Shown here one piece after another: positions 7,497 to 17,027 of a DNA stretch of 64,000 bases. Source of the DNA: Candidatus Binatus soli (GTDB lineage Bacteria; Desulfobacterota; Binatia; Binatales; Binataceae). The notes beneath the pieces are model-generated. The model did not search any database. It was not told the origin of the DNA and worked only from the letters and a program-made list of their open reading frames with translations. Position 1 is the first letter of the stretch; each line of letters opens with the position of its first letter. The stretch covers positions 1 to 64,000 of the forward strand of contig DLMJ01000005.1 in the NCBI GenBank assembly GCA_002479255.1. The letters are read 5' to 3'. A program made the translations under genes and the position numbers.

Positions 7497-9967
7497 GCTC
7501 CAGGCACCGCCTGCATCAGATAAACGAGGGTAAAGATGATGATCCACACTACGTCGACGAAATGCCAGTAGAGTCCCGCGAGCTCGACCGATAGCGCGCG
7601 CGACTGGCCGAGCTTGCCCGTCATCGCCGCCGCCAACAGCACCGACAGCCACAGCACTCCGATCGCGACGTGAGCGCCGTGAAATCCGACCAGCACGAAG
7701 AACGACTGCGAGAACAGGTTGGTCGTCAGCCCCATGCCCTCGTGGTAGAAGCTGGTGAACTCGTAAACCTGGCCGCCAAGAAAAATCAGCCCGAATGCGA
7801 TTACGCCGCCGAGCCAGATTCGCTCCCATCGCTTGTCGCCGCGCTGCGTGGCCGCGAGTGCCAGCACCATCAGCAACGAACTCATCAGCAAAATGAAAGT
7901 GCTGAACGAGGTCAATGGGATGTTGAGGATTTGCGGCCCGGGTCCGCTAACGCTGCGCGATTTGTAAACGATGAACGTCGATATCAAGCTCGCGAAGAAC
8001 ACGCACTCCGAGCCGATGAACGACCACATGCCGATTTTGCGTACATCGACTCCACCCGACGACGGTGCGTGCTCCGGATCGTGCGATTCTTCGCCAAAGT
8101 CTGCGTACTCGAATCCCATCCCGACAATCGACAGGACCGCGACCGCCGCGCCGATGAGGATGATGCGATACCAGTCGATGATGAGGCCGAGACCCATCAT
8201 TCCCACGCCAAGACTCAACACCAGCGGGAAGATCGAAGGCGCCGGCATGTGGATGTCCTCGACGGATGCCGGCTGGCTGGGCTGCGGTTGCGAAGGCGCC
8301 TGGCCCGACATATAGGCTGCGACGCCGCGCGAACCGGCGTGCCCGTATTTCAGAATCCACCACGCGTCGCGGCCGCGGATTTGCGGGATCGTCGCGAAAT
8401 TGTACGCAGGCGGCGGCGACGGCGTGGACCATTCGAGGCTGCGTCCGTCCCATGGATCAGCGGGCGCCTGCTCTCGGCTGGCGACACTTTTGAAAAGGTT
8501 GAAGTAGAAAAACAGGAACGCGATGCCGAGAATGAATGCGCCGATCGTTTCCAGCTGGTTGAGACGCATCCAGCCCATGTCGGCGCCGTACGTGTAGGTG
8601 CGCCGCGGCATCCCCCACATCCCGAGAAAATGCATCGGGAAGAACGTGAGGTTGAATCCAACGACCGTCAGCCAGAAGTGCCACTTGCCAAGCCGCTCGT
8701 CGAGCATGCGGCCGGTGATCTTCGGCCACCAGTAATAGAATGCCGACATGATCGTGAACATCACGCCGCCGAACAGCACGTAGTGAAAGTGCGCGACGAC
8801 GAAGTACGAGTCCGTCTGCTGGAGATCGATCGGCGCCGATGCGTGCATGATGCCGCTGAGTCCGCCGACCGTGAACTCGATCAGCATCCCCAGCGCGAAA
8901 TAGAATGCGGTCGTCATGCGCAGCGAGCCGCCCCAAACAGTCGCGATCCAACTGAAGATCTTCACCCCGGTCGGGATTGCGATCAGCATCGAAGTGATCG
9001 CGAACGCCGAGTCCGCGACCGGGCCCATTCCCGTCGCGAACATATGGTGCCCCCAAACGCCGTACGACAGGAATGCGATCAGGCAGATCGAATACGCCAT
9101 CATGGGATAGCCGAACAGCGGCTTGCGCGAGAACGTCGGAATGACTTCCGAGATGATCCCAAAGGCCGGCAGCGCCATGATGTAGACTTCGGGATGACCG
9201 AACAGCCAGAACAGGTGCTGCCACAGAATCGGCGTAGCGCCCGCCGATGCGACGTAGAAATGCGTGCCGAAGAAACGATCGAAGAGCAGAAAGATCAGTC
9301 CGATCGTGAGCGCCGGAAACGCGATCAGAATCAGGATCGACGTCACCATCAGCGACCACATGAACATCGGCATACGCATATACGTCATGCCCGGCGCGCG
9401 CATCGCGATGATCGTGGTCAGGAAGTTCAGGCCTGTGAGCACCGTCGAAGCGCCTGACACAAGCAGCCCGATCACCCACCAATCGATCGCGAGGCCCGGC
9501 GTGAAATACCGCTCGGTCAGGTTCGCGTAACCGAACCATCCCGCATCGGGAAGTCCGCCGCGAATCCAGCCGAGATGGAGCAAAATTCCCGCGACCAGCG
9601 CCAGCCAGAAGCTCGCCGCATTGAGCCGCGGAAACGCGACGTCGCGTGCGCCGATCTGTAGCGGGATCAGGAAGTTGCCGAAAAATCCGAGCAGCAGCGG
9701 CATCACGACCAGGAAGATCATCGTCGTCCCATGCATCGTGAAAAACGCGTTGTAGGTCGCCGCCGACAGCGCGTGATTGTCGGGACGCCACAGCTGTACG
9801 CGAATCGCCATCGCTTCGAATCCGCCGAGCGCCATGAAAAACAGCGCGCTGACGAGGTACATCACGGCTACGCGCTTGTGATCGATCGTCGTCAGCCATC
9901 CGAGTATCCCGCCACCTTCGAGGTAGCTCGGCTGATCCGCTGGCAATGTTTTCGGCTGGGCAGCCAT
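7493..9967 (-). CDS. coxAC: Cytochrome c oxidase subunits I and III, fused
   Basis: An 824-residue fusion of the catalytic subunit I (about residues 1-560) and subunit III (about 640-824), joined by a Gln/Pro/Ser-rich linker with two extra helices near 590-630. It reduces oxygen with electrons from CuA and pumps protons. Subunit I shows MHGTTMIFL with a haem a ligand His, GHPEVYIMALPAFG carrying the CuB His, the D-channel Glu and the Tyr that cross-links to it, the HHMFATG CuB histidines and VAHFHYVLFGG with the two haem ligands, so it is an A1-type enzyme. Subunit III shows KIGMWSFIGSECVFF, FHGAHVAIGV and YWHFVDVVWI. The fusion is known in caa3 oxidases of Thermus and others. The gene lies ten bases after coxB and overlaps coxD by four. 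Confidence 0.96.
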   Translation of the reverse strand: MAAQPKTLPADQPSYLEGGGILGWLTTIDHKRVAVMYLVSALFFMALGGFEAMAIRVQLWRPDNHALSAATYNAFFTMHGTTMIFLVVMPLLLGFFGNFLIPLQIGARDVAFPRLNAASFWLALVAGILLHLGWIRGGLPDAGWFGYANLTERYFTPGLAIDWWVIGLLVSGASTVLTGLNFLTTIIAMRAPGMTYMRMPMFMWSLMVTSILILIAFPALTIGLIFLLFDRFFGTHFYVASAGATPILWQHLFWLFGHPEVYIMALPAFGIISEVIPTFSRKPLFGYPMMAYSICLIAFLSYGVWGHHMFATGMGPVADSAFAITSMLIAIPTGVKIFSWIATVWGGSLRMTTAFYFALGMLIEFTVGGLSGIMHASAPIDLQQTDSYFVVAHFHYVLFGGVMFTIMSAFYYWWPKITGRMLDERLGKWHFWLTVVGFNLTFFPMHFLGMWGMPRRTYTYGADMGWMRLNQLETIGAFILGIAFLFFYFNLFKSVASREQAPADPWDGRSLEWSTPSPPPAYNFATIPQIRGRDAWWILKYGHAGSRGVAAYMSGQAPSQPQPSQPASVEDIHMPAPSIFPLVLSLGVGMMGLGLIIDWYRIILIGAAVAVLSIVGMGFEYADFGEESHDPEHAPSSGGVDVRKIGMWSFIGSECVFFASLISTFIVYKSRSVSGPGPQILNIPLTSFSTFILLMSSLLMVLALAATQRGDKRWERIWLGGVIAFGLIFLGGQVYEFTSFYHEGMGLTTNLFSQSFFVLVGFHGAHVAIGVLWLSVLLAAAMTGKLGQSRALSVELAGLYWHFVDVVWIIIFTLVYLMQAVPGA

Positions 9968-9977
9968 TCGACGCTCC

Positions 9978-11006
9978 CTATTTCAGACCCTCGAGATACG
10001 CGACCAGGGCGTTCATCTTCGGCCCCGGCAGCAGCAGCGCCGGCATGTTTGCGCCCGGCTTGGTTCCCTGTGGATTCACGATCCACTTCGCGACGTTTTC
10101 CGGCGTGTTCTTCAGCACCCCGGCGGCCAGCGTCGTGCGGCTGCCGAAATGCGTCAGGTCAGGTCCGATATACCCCTTCGAGATGCCCTGGATCATGTGG
10201 CAGGTCGTGCACGGACTGTTGGCGAAAACGTTTGCGCCGTTTAACGCCAGCAGATCGGTCGCCGGAATTGCGGCCGGCCCCGCAAGCTGCGCCCTATCCC
10301 ATTTCGCGAAATCATCCGGCGAATCGACGAACACTCGAAAGCGCATGTTCGCGTGCGACAGGCCGCAAAACTCCGCGCATTGTCCCGGATACATTCCCGG
10401 CACCGTCGCGACGAATGTCAGCTCGTTGATTTGGCCGGGCACCACGTCGCGTTTGCCGCCGAGTTGCGGGACCCAGAAGCTATGTATGATGTCGGCCGAT
10501 GCCAGTAACAGGCGAATCGGCCGGTTGGCGGGAATATGCAGTTCGTTGCCGGTCTTCGCACCGTCTGGATAGTCAAACTCCCACCACCACTGATGCGCTG
10601 CTACTTTGATCTCCAGCGCCCCCGCTGGCGCGACCGCCGGCTGCGAGCGAAAGATCGTACGTACCGTCGGCACCGAGATCATCACCAACACCAGCGTGGG
10701 TCCAAGCGTCCACGCGATTTCCAGACCCAGGTCGGACGACGCGGTCGATGCTGGCGCGGCTTCGCCTACTCGAGACGAGAAAACGAACACCGCCAGGATA
10801 AACGCGCAGACCACGATCGCCAGGATAATTGCGTCCCACACCGTTACATCGATGTAAAGACTCTGAATCCACTGTGCCAGGTCCGACTTCGGCGAGAGGG
10901 TCGTCATCGGATGGTCCGTCGCTGAGCATCCCGTAATAGCCAGTGCAATAGCTATTTGCATAACTATCGTCGCGATCGAATACCTATTTGAACCCCGCCC
11001 GATCAT
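9978..11006 (-). CDS. coxB: Cytochrome c oxidase subunit II with fused cytochrome c domain
   Basis: A 342-residue lipoprotein-like membrane subunit. The N-terminus has a hydrophobic stretch ending in ALAITGCSA, a lipobox with Cys27, then two membrane helices (about 55-78 and 95-115). The periplasmic cupredoxin domain carries the complete CuA site: His175, Cys210, Glu212, Cys214, His218 and Met221 (GQCAEFCGLSHANM). A C-terminal class I cytochrome c follows, with haem motif CTTCH at 266-270 and probable axial Met321 in GANMP. This makes the oxidase caa3-type, able to take electrons directly from complex III. The start overlaps the actF stop by four bases (ATGA). Confidence 0.96.
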   Translation of the reverse strand: MIGRGSNRYSIATIVMQIAIALAITGCSATDHPMTTLSPKSDLAQWIQSLYIDVTVWDAIILAIVVCAFILAVFVFSSRVGEAAPASTASSDLGLEIAWTLGPTLVLVMISVPTVRTIFRSQPAVAPAGALEIKVAAHQWWWEFDYPDGAKTGNELHIPANRPIRLLLASADIIHSFWVPQLGGKRDVVPGQINELTFVATVPGMYPGQCAEFCGLSHANMRFRVFVDSPDDFAKWDRAQLAGPAAIPATDLLALNGANVFANSPCTTCHMIQGISKGYIGPDLTHFGSRTTLAAGVLKNTPENVAKWIVNPQGTKPGANMPALLLPGPKMNALVAYLEGLK

Positions 11007-12223
11007 TCCGCCTCATCTCCAACCGGTTCTCCCGAGGTCGCCGCCTGCGCGACGCGGTTTAGTCCCGGCACTGCCGAAATGAGAAATGCGCCCAGGAAAC
11101 CGATCGATATCAGAAATTGCGTGGCGCCAAACGGGATCGCGTCGAGCGACAGCGACGGAACCACCAGCACGTAACGCTCGAGCCACATCCCGGCCAGCCC
11201 TAGTCCCGCCACCGTGCCGAGAATCACCGGCGTCTTCTTGGCCCGTACGCTCATCAGCGCCGTAAATGGAATTAGCCAGATCAAAACCAGGCACGCCACC
11301 GATAGCGGTGACCACGGCATGTGATGTACCCGGTGAACGATAAAGAAAGTTTCGACCGGTAGATCGCCGTACCAGATCACAATGTACTGCGCGAACAGCA
11401 GATATATCCAGAACACCGAGAACGCGAAGACCATCTTGCCAAAGTCGTGCATGACGGTGGGATTCGTGAACAGGTTGTTCTCGCCCAAACGACCGCGCAG
11501 CACGGCTGCTGTAAGAGCCATCGCGGTCAATCCACTCCAGAAACACCCGGCGAAAAAATACCAGCCGAAAAGTGTGCTGCGCCACACCGGCGCGAGCGAC
11601 ATGACCAAATCGAATGCGATCAGCGAATAGACCGCCGCGAACAGGACCGCAACCAGCGGAGCGAACACTCGTATCGAGTGTGGCGGCAACTCGATCTCGT
11701 CGGTCGCAATCGTCCACGCCCGTGCGCCGTCACTACGCGAGACGCGAATGAACGCGAAGCTCGCCGCAGCCATCACGCCGAGCCCGATTCCATCACGTGC
11801 AAAAAGAAACGGAGTGTTCAGCCACGCAGCCTTCTGCGCTATCGGATGCGTTACCCACGGGAAAATCAGGCTGCGGCCGAAGTAGAGCCCAAAGAACAGA
11901 AAAAATCCCACCCACAGAAATGGCGCGAACGCCTCGCCGAGCCGATACGGCGTCGAACCGCCCCACTTTGCCTGCGTCAGATAGAACGACGCGGACGCGA
12001 CCACCGCGCCCTGCGCGACGCCAAGGAAGAACAGCAGGTTGACGAGATAGGCTTCCCATGCGATCGTGGCTCCGCCTCGGATCAGCGCCAGCACGAACGC
12101 GATCGCGCCGAGCACGATCATGGCGCCCGCCACCGTCTTCATCGTCGTGCCGGCCACCGACTCGACGGCTCGCGGCTTCATCGCCGCGCGCTCGCGATGC
12201 GCCCGTTGAAGATTGATGCTCAT
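11003..12223 (-). CDS. actF: Alternative complex III subunit ActF (NrfD-like)
   Basis: A 406-residue inner-membrane protein of the NrfD/PsrC superfamily with about ten helices, the smaller of the two quinol-binding membrane subunits of alternative complex III. Family features include GVAQGAVVASASFYLTQAKW near residues 68-87, the GWYFFAGCFWSGLTA helix, FAFSVFWIYLLFAQYIVIWYG and PWSPLSVACLVLIWLIPF. The actE cytochrome c that often precedes actF is missing; actF follows actD directly, with a four-base ATGA overlap at both ends of the gene. Confidence 0.92.
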   Translation of the reverse strand: MSINLQRAHRERAAMKPRAVESVAGTTMKTVAGAMIVLGAIAFVLALIRGGATIAWEAYLVNLLFFLGVAQGAVVASASFYLTQAKWGGSTPYRLGEAFAPFLWVGFFLFFGLYFGRSLIFPWVTHPIAQKAAWLNTPFLFARDGIGLGVMAAASFAFIRVSRSDGARAWTIATDEIELPPHSIRVFAPLVAVLFAAVYSLIAFDLVMSLAPVWRSTLFGWYFFAGCFWSGLTAMALTAAVLRGRLGENNLFTNPTVMHDFGKMVFAFSVFWIYLLFAQYIVIWYGDLPVETFFIVHRVHHMPWSPLSVACLVLIWLIPFTALMSVRAKKTPVILGTVAGLGLAGMWLERYVLVVPSLSLDAIPFGATQFLISIGFLGAFLISAVPGLNRVAQAATSGEPVGDEAE

Positions 12224-12741
12224 CGCGGCTGCGCCTCGTCTTCGCGAACGACTTCTTCCGCGCCCGATTCCTTCAGCATCGACTCGACACGCGCCGCTTC
12301 CGCCTCGTCACATCGAACCACGATCCCAAATCGATCCTCGCCGAAGCGCCCGTCGTACCCCGGCGCCATCGTGGTCGTGGGCACACCCGACAGCATCAGC
12401 ACCCCGAAGAAGCCGAAAATTCCGCCCAGCAGGACCATCAACTCGAAGCAAATCACGATGAATGGCGGCCACGACAGCAGCGGTCTGCCGCCCGCGTTGA
12501 GACGCCACTCGTAAGTTGTTCCAATCGTTATCGCGAGTCCGGTAAGAACGCCCGAAATTCCGCCCGCCAGCACCAGCCATCGCACCGGGCTCTTCGACCT
12601 GCCTATTGCATGTTCGATTTTGTGGCTCGGGATTGGCGAGAACGTATTGAAATCGCCGACCTGCGCCGCGCGGAGCTCCTCGACCGCTTGCACGCATTGA
12701 GTCTCATCCGCAAACGAACTTATGATCGCTATCGTGCTCAT
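12220..12741 (-). CDS. actD: Alternative complex III subunit ActD (DUF3341)
   Basis: A 173-residue DUF3341 protein, the ActD subunit of alternative complex III. It has a cytoplasmic ferredoxin-like N-terminus (residues 1-50), two membrane helices (about 55-77 and 92-120) and a C-terminal domain of about 45 residues that ends acidic. DUF3341 hallmarks seen are FNTFSPIP(S)H and WPPFIVICFELMVLLGGIFGF. It holds the complex together and has no cofactor in the known structures. Start and stop overlap the neighbours actC and actF by four bases each. Confidence 0.93.
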   Translation of the reverse strand: MSTIAIISSFADETQCVQAVEELRAAQVGDFNTFSPIPSHKIEHAIGRSKSPVRWLVLAGGISGVLTGLAITIGTTYEWRLNAGGRPLLSWPPFIVICFELMVLLGGIFGFFGVLMLSGVPTTTMAPGYDGRFGEDRFGIVVRCDEAEAARVESMLKESGAEEVVREDEAQPR

Positions 12742-14096
12742 GCGGCTTTGACTCGATCCATCTTGAGCGCCTTCCGAAGCCAGACGATTCCTTCTTTAAG
12801 TTCCGTCATCGATATGATCGGCAGGAACTTTGCGAAGAGCGAGAACAGCCCGACAAACCACGCGAAGCTGCCGACCGTGATCATGATTTCTGTGATCGAC
12901 GGACGGTAGCCGGCCCACTGCGAAGGCTCGATGTTCGCCGTCAGCGAACCCGCGATAATCACGAAACGCTCGAACCACATCCCGATGTTTACGAAAATTG
13001 TGATTATCCAGAGCGCCCTCATGTTGACCCGGATGCGCGGGGAAAATAGCAACAATGGTATTACGCAGTTGCACAAGACCATTACCCAGTACATCCAGCC
13101 CCACGGCCCGAAGTAGCGCATGTGGAATGTCATCTGCTCGATCGGATCGCCTGTGTACCAGGTCATAAAGGCTTCCGTGATGTACGCGTACGAGACTACC
13201 AGCGAGGTCAGCAGCACGACCTTGGCGAGATTGTCGAAATGCCACTCCGTCAGCAGGTCCTCGATGCCCAGCAGCTTGCGCATCGGAATTAGCAGCGTGA
13301 TAACCATCGCGACGCCGGAAAAAATCGCCCCGGCGACGAAGTATGGTGCGAAGATCGTGCTGTGCCAGCCCGGATTTATCGCCATCGCGAAATCCCACGA
13401 CACCACCGAGTGCACCGAAAGCACCAGCGGAGTCGCCAGGCCCGCCATCAGCAAATACGCCATTGAGTAATGCCGCCATTGGCGATCCGTACCCTGCCAT
13501 CCCATGGCGAGCGCCGTGTAGAATTTCTTGCGCCATCCGGTCGCGGCCTCGCGCGCGTTCGCAACGTCGGGAATCAGTCCCATCGTCCAGAACAGCGCGC
13601 TAATAGTCAGATAGGTACTTACTGCAAAAGCGTCCCATACCAGCGGCGAGCGGAAGTCGGGTTGTAAGTATCGCTGATTAGGGTATGGCAATAGCCAGTA
13701 GAAAAACCAGACGCGGCCAAGATGGATCAGCGGGAACAGTCCCGCCGTCGCGACCGCAAATATCGTCATCGTTTCCGCAGCGCGATAAACCGCGGTGCGC
13801 CACTTGGTGCGGAACAGGAACAGAATCGCGGAGATCAACGTTCCCGAGTGCGCGATACCGACCCAGAAGACGAAGTTAGTAATGTAGATTGCCCACATCA
13901 CGGGCTGGCGAAGTCCCGTCACGCCCAGTCCCGAGTAGATCTGGCGCAACCAGAACCCAGCCGCGATCGCCACCAGCGTGAAGCAGAATCCGATCCACGC
14001 CCAGTATGCGAGGCCGGCCGGCTCCATCACCCGCAGCACGCTGCGGTCAATGTCGCGGTAACTCGGCTCGACCGGTATCTTCGGCGCCGCTGCCAC
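12738..14096 (-). CDS. actC: Alternative complex III subunit ActC (NrfD-like, quinol-binding)
   Basis: A 452-residue NrfD/PsrC-family integral membrane protein with about ten helices, the main quinol-oxidising subunit of alternative complex III. Visible signatures are GLRQPVMWAIYITNFVFWVG followed by HSGTLISAILFLFR, the WQGTDRQW loop, LVLSVHSVVSWDFA and HFDNLAKVVLLTSLVVSYAY, each as expected for ActC. It starts with GTG at 14096 immediately after the actB stop codon (TGA then GTG, no gap). Confidence 0.95.
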   Translation of the reverse strand: MAAAPKIPVEPSYRDIDRSVLRVMEPAGLAYWAWIGFCFTLVAIAAGFWLRQIYSGLGVTGLRQPVMWAIYITNFVFWVGIAHSGTLISAILFLFRTKWRTAVYRAAETMTIFAVATAGLFPLIHLGRVWFFYWLLPYPNQRYLQPDFRSPLVWDAFAVSTYLTISALFWTMGLIPDVANAREAATGWRKKFYTALAMGWQGTDRQWRHYSMAYLLMAGLATPLVLSVHSVVSWDFAMAINPGWHSTIFAPYFVAGAIFSGVAMVITLLIPMRKLLGIEDLLTEWHFDNLAKVVLLTSLVVSYAYITEAFMTWYTGDPIEQMTFHMRYFGPWGWMYWVMVLCNCVIPLLLFSPRIRVNMRALWIITIFVNIGMWFERFVIIAGSLTANIEPSQWAGYRPSITEIMITVGSFAWFVGLFSLFAKFLPIISMTELKEGIVWLRKALKMDRVKAA

Positions 14097-17015
14097 TCAG
14101 GCCCCTCCTTTCTCGCGATAGAGATCGCGTAGATACGTGATAGCTGGTTGCGTGTTGAGTTCTTCCAGCGCGCGATAGTTGCGCAGCTTGTTGTCCTCGC
14201 GCCGGCGCATCATCGCGCTCGCGGGCTCGTTGCTGTCGCCAAACGTGATTGCGCGCGTCGGGCACGCCTGCTGGCAGGCCGTGACGATCTCGCCGTCGCG
14301 CAGCTCGCGATCTTCAGTCCGCGCGTTGAGCTCGGCGAATTGGATTCGCTGCACGCAGAACGTGCATTTCTCCATCACGCCGGCGCCGCGCACCGTCACG
14401 TCGGGATTGAGTTGCAGGTTCAGCGGCGCGGGCCATTCCGGCACGAACCAGTTGAATCGGCGCACCTTGTACGGACAGTTGTTTTCGCAATAGCGCGTGC
14501 CGACGCATCGATTGTAAACTTGGCCGTTGATCCCTTCTTCGGTGTGATACGACGCAAACACCGGGCAGACCGGCTCGCACGGCGCGTGATCGCACTGCTG
14601 ACACAGCATCGGCGCGAGGTAGAGCTGCGGCGCTTGCGCCGCTTCCCCGGCCGGCGGGAAGTAACGCTCGATGCGAATCCACGACATGATTCGGCCCCGA
14701 TCGACCCCGTCCTTGCCTACCGTCGGGACATTGTTCTCCGCGTAGCACGCGGTCACGCACGCGCTGCATCCGGTGCACGCATTGACGTCGATCGTCATGC
14801 CCCATTTGTGCCGGGAATATTTCCAGGGCGGGTACATTTCGTACGGCCCGGTGACTTCTTCGGCCTCGCTCCTGGGAACCACGCCGCGCGCCAACTGCTC
14901 GATACTCATCGCCTCGACGATCGATCGGCCCATCATGTCGCTCTTGCCCAGCGGTGAAACGAGCGTGCGCGTCTTGCCGGTCGCGCGCGCGGTCGCGGCG
15001 GCACTGGCCGCGCCCGCCGCCAATATCGCCCACGCATTTGCGCCGACGTCTTTTGCATAACGGCCGTACGCGCGGTGCCCCTGTCCCAAAGGAACCGCGA
15101 TCACACCCGGACGAACAGTGCTCTCCACCAGGACCGGCGCCTCGATCGCGCCGTGCTCCGTTTTGATCTCGATGACGTCGTCCTTGGCGACGCCGAGTTT
15201 GCGCGCCGTCTCGGGATGGATCTCGGCCCAGCTGTCCCACACGATCTGCGTGACCGGCTCGGGCAATTCCTGCAGCCACGGCTTGTCCGCGCCGCGGCCG
15301 TCGTAAAGGAAAATGTGTGGATAGGCGTAAACGGAAAGTTCCGACTGAGCCGCGGCCGGTACGGGCGCCTTGAACGCAGACGTGTCGAGGCTGAGCGCCG
15401 AGAGATGCTGTTCCTCGAACAATCCGCCTTCGCGCCGCACGCTTACCCAGAAATCTTCGGGATCCGCGCCGTCTGCCTTGAGAGCCAGCGCCAGCCATTC
15501 AGCTTTGACTGCCTCCGCAGCGCTCGCCCACGGAAGTTTCGCGCTCGACGATCCCGCGGCTGCCGCAAGCAGGATATCGCCGACCGGCTTGCTGTCGAAC
15601 ACCGGCTGCATCACCGGCTGTCCCAGTCCGCGGATTCCCGCGCGCGGCGCCGTGTCACGCCATGCTTCGAGCGGATGATGCGCTGGCAGGAGAAGACTCG
15701 CCATCGCGGCGGTCTCGTCCGGCACGCCTCCCGCCCACACGACGAACGGAACTTTCTGGATCGCCTCGGCTACTCGCGCCGACGCGGGCATCGTGAAGAC
15801 CGGATTTGCGCCCGCGATGAACACCGCATCGATCTTGCCGCCGCGCATCGCGTCAACCGCCGCGTCCACTTCATCCGGCGTGCTGGTCTCTTCGGCCGGC
15901 GAGCCTTCGAGGAACATTACGGTCTTGCCGAAATTGCCGGTGACCGCATTGAGGATCATCGCCGCAAGATGAGCCGACGAATCGTTCGTGCCCGCGATCG
16001 CCAGCGCGCCTTCGGCCCTGCCGAACGTCTCGCCGAGCCTGGTAATGGTTTCCACCGGCACGCCGGTCCGCGCGCTCGTGGCGACTGGATCGAAATTCTC
16101 GACCGCCTTGGTTAGCGCCGCGAGATCGAAGCCCGAGTTCTGCGAAACCCAGCGCTGCTTGACGAGAACGTTGAGCACGCTCCACGCAACATCGGCTTCC
16201 ACGCCCGGAGCAGTCGCAATCCAGTCGTCGCACTTCGACGCCGTCATGCTGAGCCGCGGGCCGACGTAAGTGGCGCGGCCAATGGTCAGCGTGCCGCGCC
16301 GCTCATGCGGTGTGCGGAACAGCGAGTATTGGCGCGCGAGTTCCACCGGAGATTGCCAGGTCTCGAGAAAGTCCGCACCGAAGGAAATCAGCACTTCGGC
16401 CTGATCGATTCGATACGACGGCAGATCGCGCCGGCCAAAGATCGTTTTCGCCGCAACCCGCGCCGGTTCCTGGTTGATGGCCTCGTAAAATATCGCGCGC
16501 GACGAGCCATAAGCGCCGACAAACGCGAGCGCGATTTTCCTGAAGGTCGGGCCCTGCGGCGAACCGAAGAACGCGACGCGATCCTTGCCCCCCTTCGACG
16601 CCGCCGCCAGCCTGTCGCCCAGCATTTTGTCCGCTTGGTCCCACGAAACGGTCCGGATCGCACCGTCGTCGCCGCGAACCTGCGGATGCGCAAGGCGATC
16701 GGGATTGTACAGACCTTGCAGCGCCGCCTGTCCCCGGGCGCACAAAGAACCCTGACCAATCGGATCGGCCGGATTTCCCTCCAGCTTGACGACGCGCCCT
16801 TCCCGGATTCGCGCCACCACACCGCATCCCGCCGGGCACTCCGAACACGTCGTGGCAAAAAAACTCGGCACGCCGGGGACTACGTTCTCATCGGGCACCA
16901 CGTAAGGGATCAGCTGCCTCGCCGCCGGCTCGCAGCCAGGGATCGCCGCCGCCGCACCCGCAGTCGCGGCCAGCTTGATGAATGATCGCCTGGATATCGA
17001 CGGTCCCTCGCGCAT
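14097..17015 (-). CDS. actB: Alternative complex III iron-sulfur subunit ActB
   Basis: A 972-residue periplasmic protein that fuses a molybdopterin-oxidoreductase-like domain (about residues 40-690) to a four-cluster ferredoxin domain (about 730-930). A twin-arginine signal is present (SRRSFIKLAA, residues 8-17, then GCEP as a possible lipid-attachment Cys). The N-terminal Cys set in TTCSECPAGCG with a later SLCARG is retained, although known ActB proteins do not bind molybdenum. The ferredoxin Cys groups are CTGCSACVTAC, CQQCDHAPCEPVC, CVGTRYCENNC and CTFCVQRI with CQQAC. It would relay electrons from quinol to the haem subunits. Spacing to actA is 12 bases. Confidence 0.95.
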   Translation of the reverse strand: MREGPSISRRSFIKLAATAGAAAAIPGCEPAARQLIPYVVPDENVVPGVPSFFATTCSECPAGCGVVARIREGRVVKLEGNPADPIGQGSLCARGQAALQGLYNPDRLAHPQVRGDDGAIRTVSWDQADKMLGDRLAAASKGGKDRVAFFGSPQGPTFRKIALAFVGAYGSSRAIFYEAINQEPARVAAKTIFGRRDLPSYRIDQAEVLISFGADFLETWQSPVELARQYSLFRTPHERRGTLTIGRATYVGPRLSMTASKCDDWIATAPGVEADVAWSVLNVLVKQRWVSQNSGFDLAALTKAVENFDPVATSARTGVPVETITRLGETFGRAEGALAIAGTNDSSAHLAAMILNAVTGNFGKTVMFLEGSPAEETSTPDEVDAAVDAMRGGKIDAVFIAGANPVFTMPASARVAEAIQKVPFVVWAGGVPDETAAMASLLLPAHHPLEAWRDTAPRAGIRGLGQPVMQPVFDSKPVGDILLAAAAGSSSAKLPWASAAEAVKAEWLALALKADGADPEDFWVSVRREGGLFEEQHLSALSLDTSAFKAPVPAAAQSELSVYAYPHIFLYDGRGADKPWLQELPEPVTQIVWDSWAEIHPETARKLGVAKDDVIEIKTEHGAIEAPVLVESTVRPGVIAVPLGQGHRAYGRYAKDVGANAWAILAAGAASAAATARATGKTRTLVSPLGKSDMMGRSIVEAMSIEQLARGVVPRSEAEEVTGPYEMYPPWKYSRHKWGMTIDVNACTGCSACVTACYAENNVPTVGKDGVDRGRIMSWIRIERYFPPAGEAAQAPQLYLAPMLCQQCDHAPCEPVCPVFASYHTEEGINGQVYNRCVGTRYCENNCPYKVRRFNWFVPEWPAPLNLQLNPDVTVRGAGVMEKCTFCVQRIQFAELNARTEDRELRDGEIVTACQQACPTRAITFGDSNEPASAMMRRREDNKLRNYRALEELNTQPAITYLRDLYREKGGA

Positions 17016-17027
17016 CTACTCCCTCAC

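Noticed and set aside
7670..9457. Long open frame of 595 codons on the plus strand
   Set aside because: It is antisense to coxAC, rich in Arg, His, Asp and Glu as expected for a shadow of a high-GC gene, and has no domain.
8457..9899. Long open frame of 480 codons on the minus strand
   Set aside because: It lies in a different frame within coxAC and has an Arg/Asp-rich composition without recognisable motifs.
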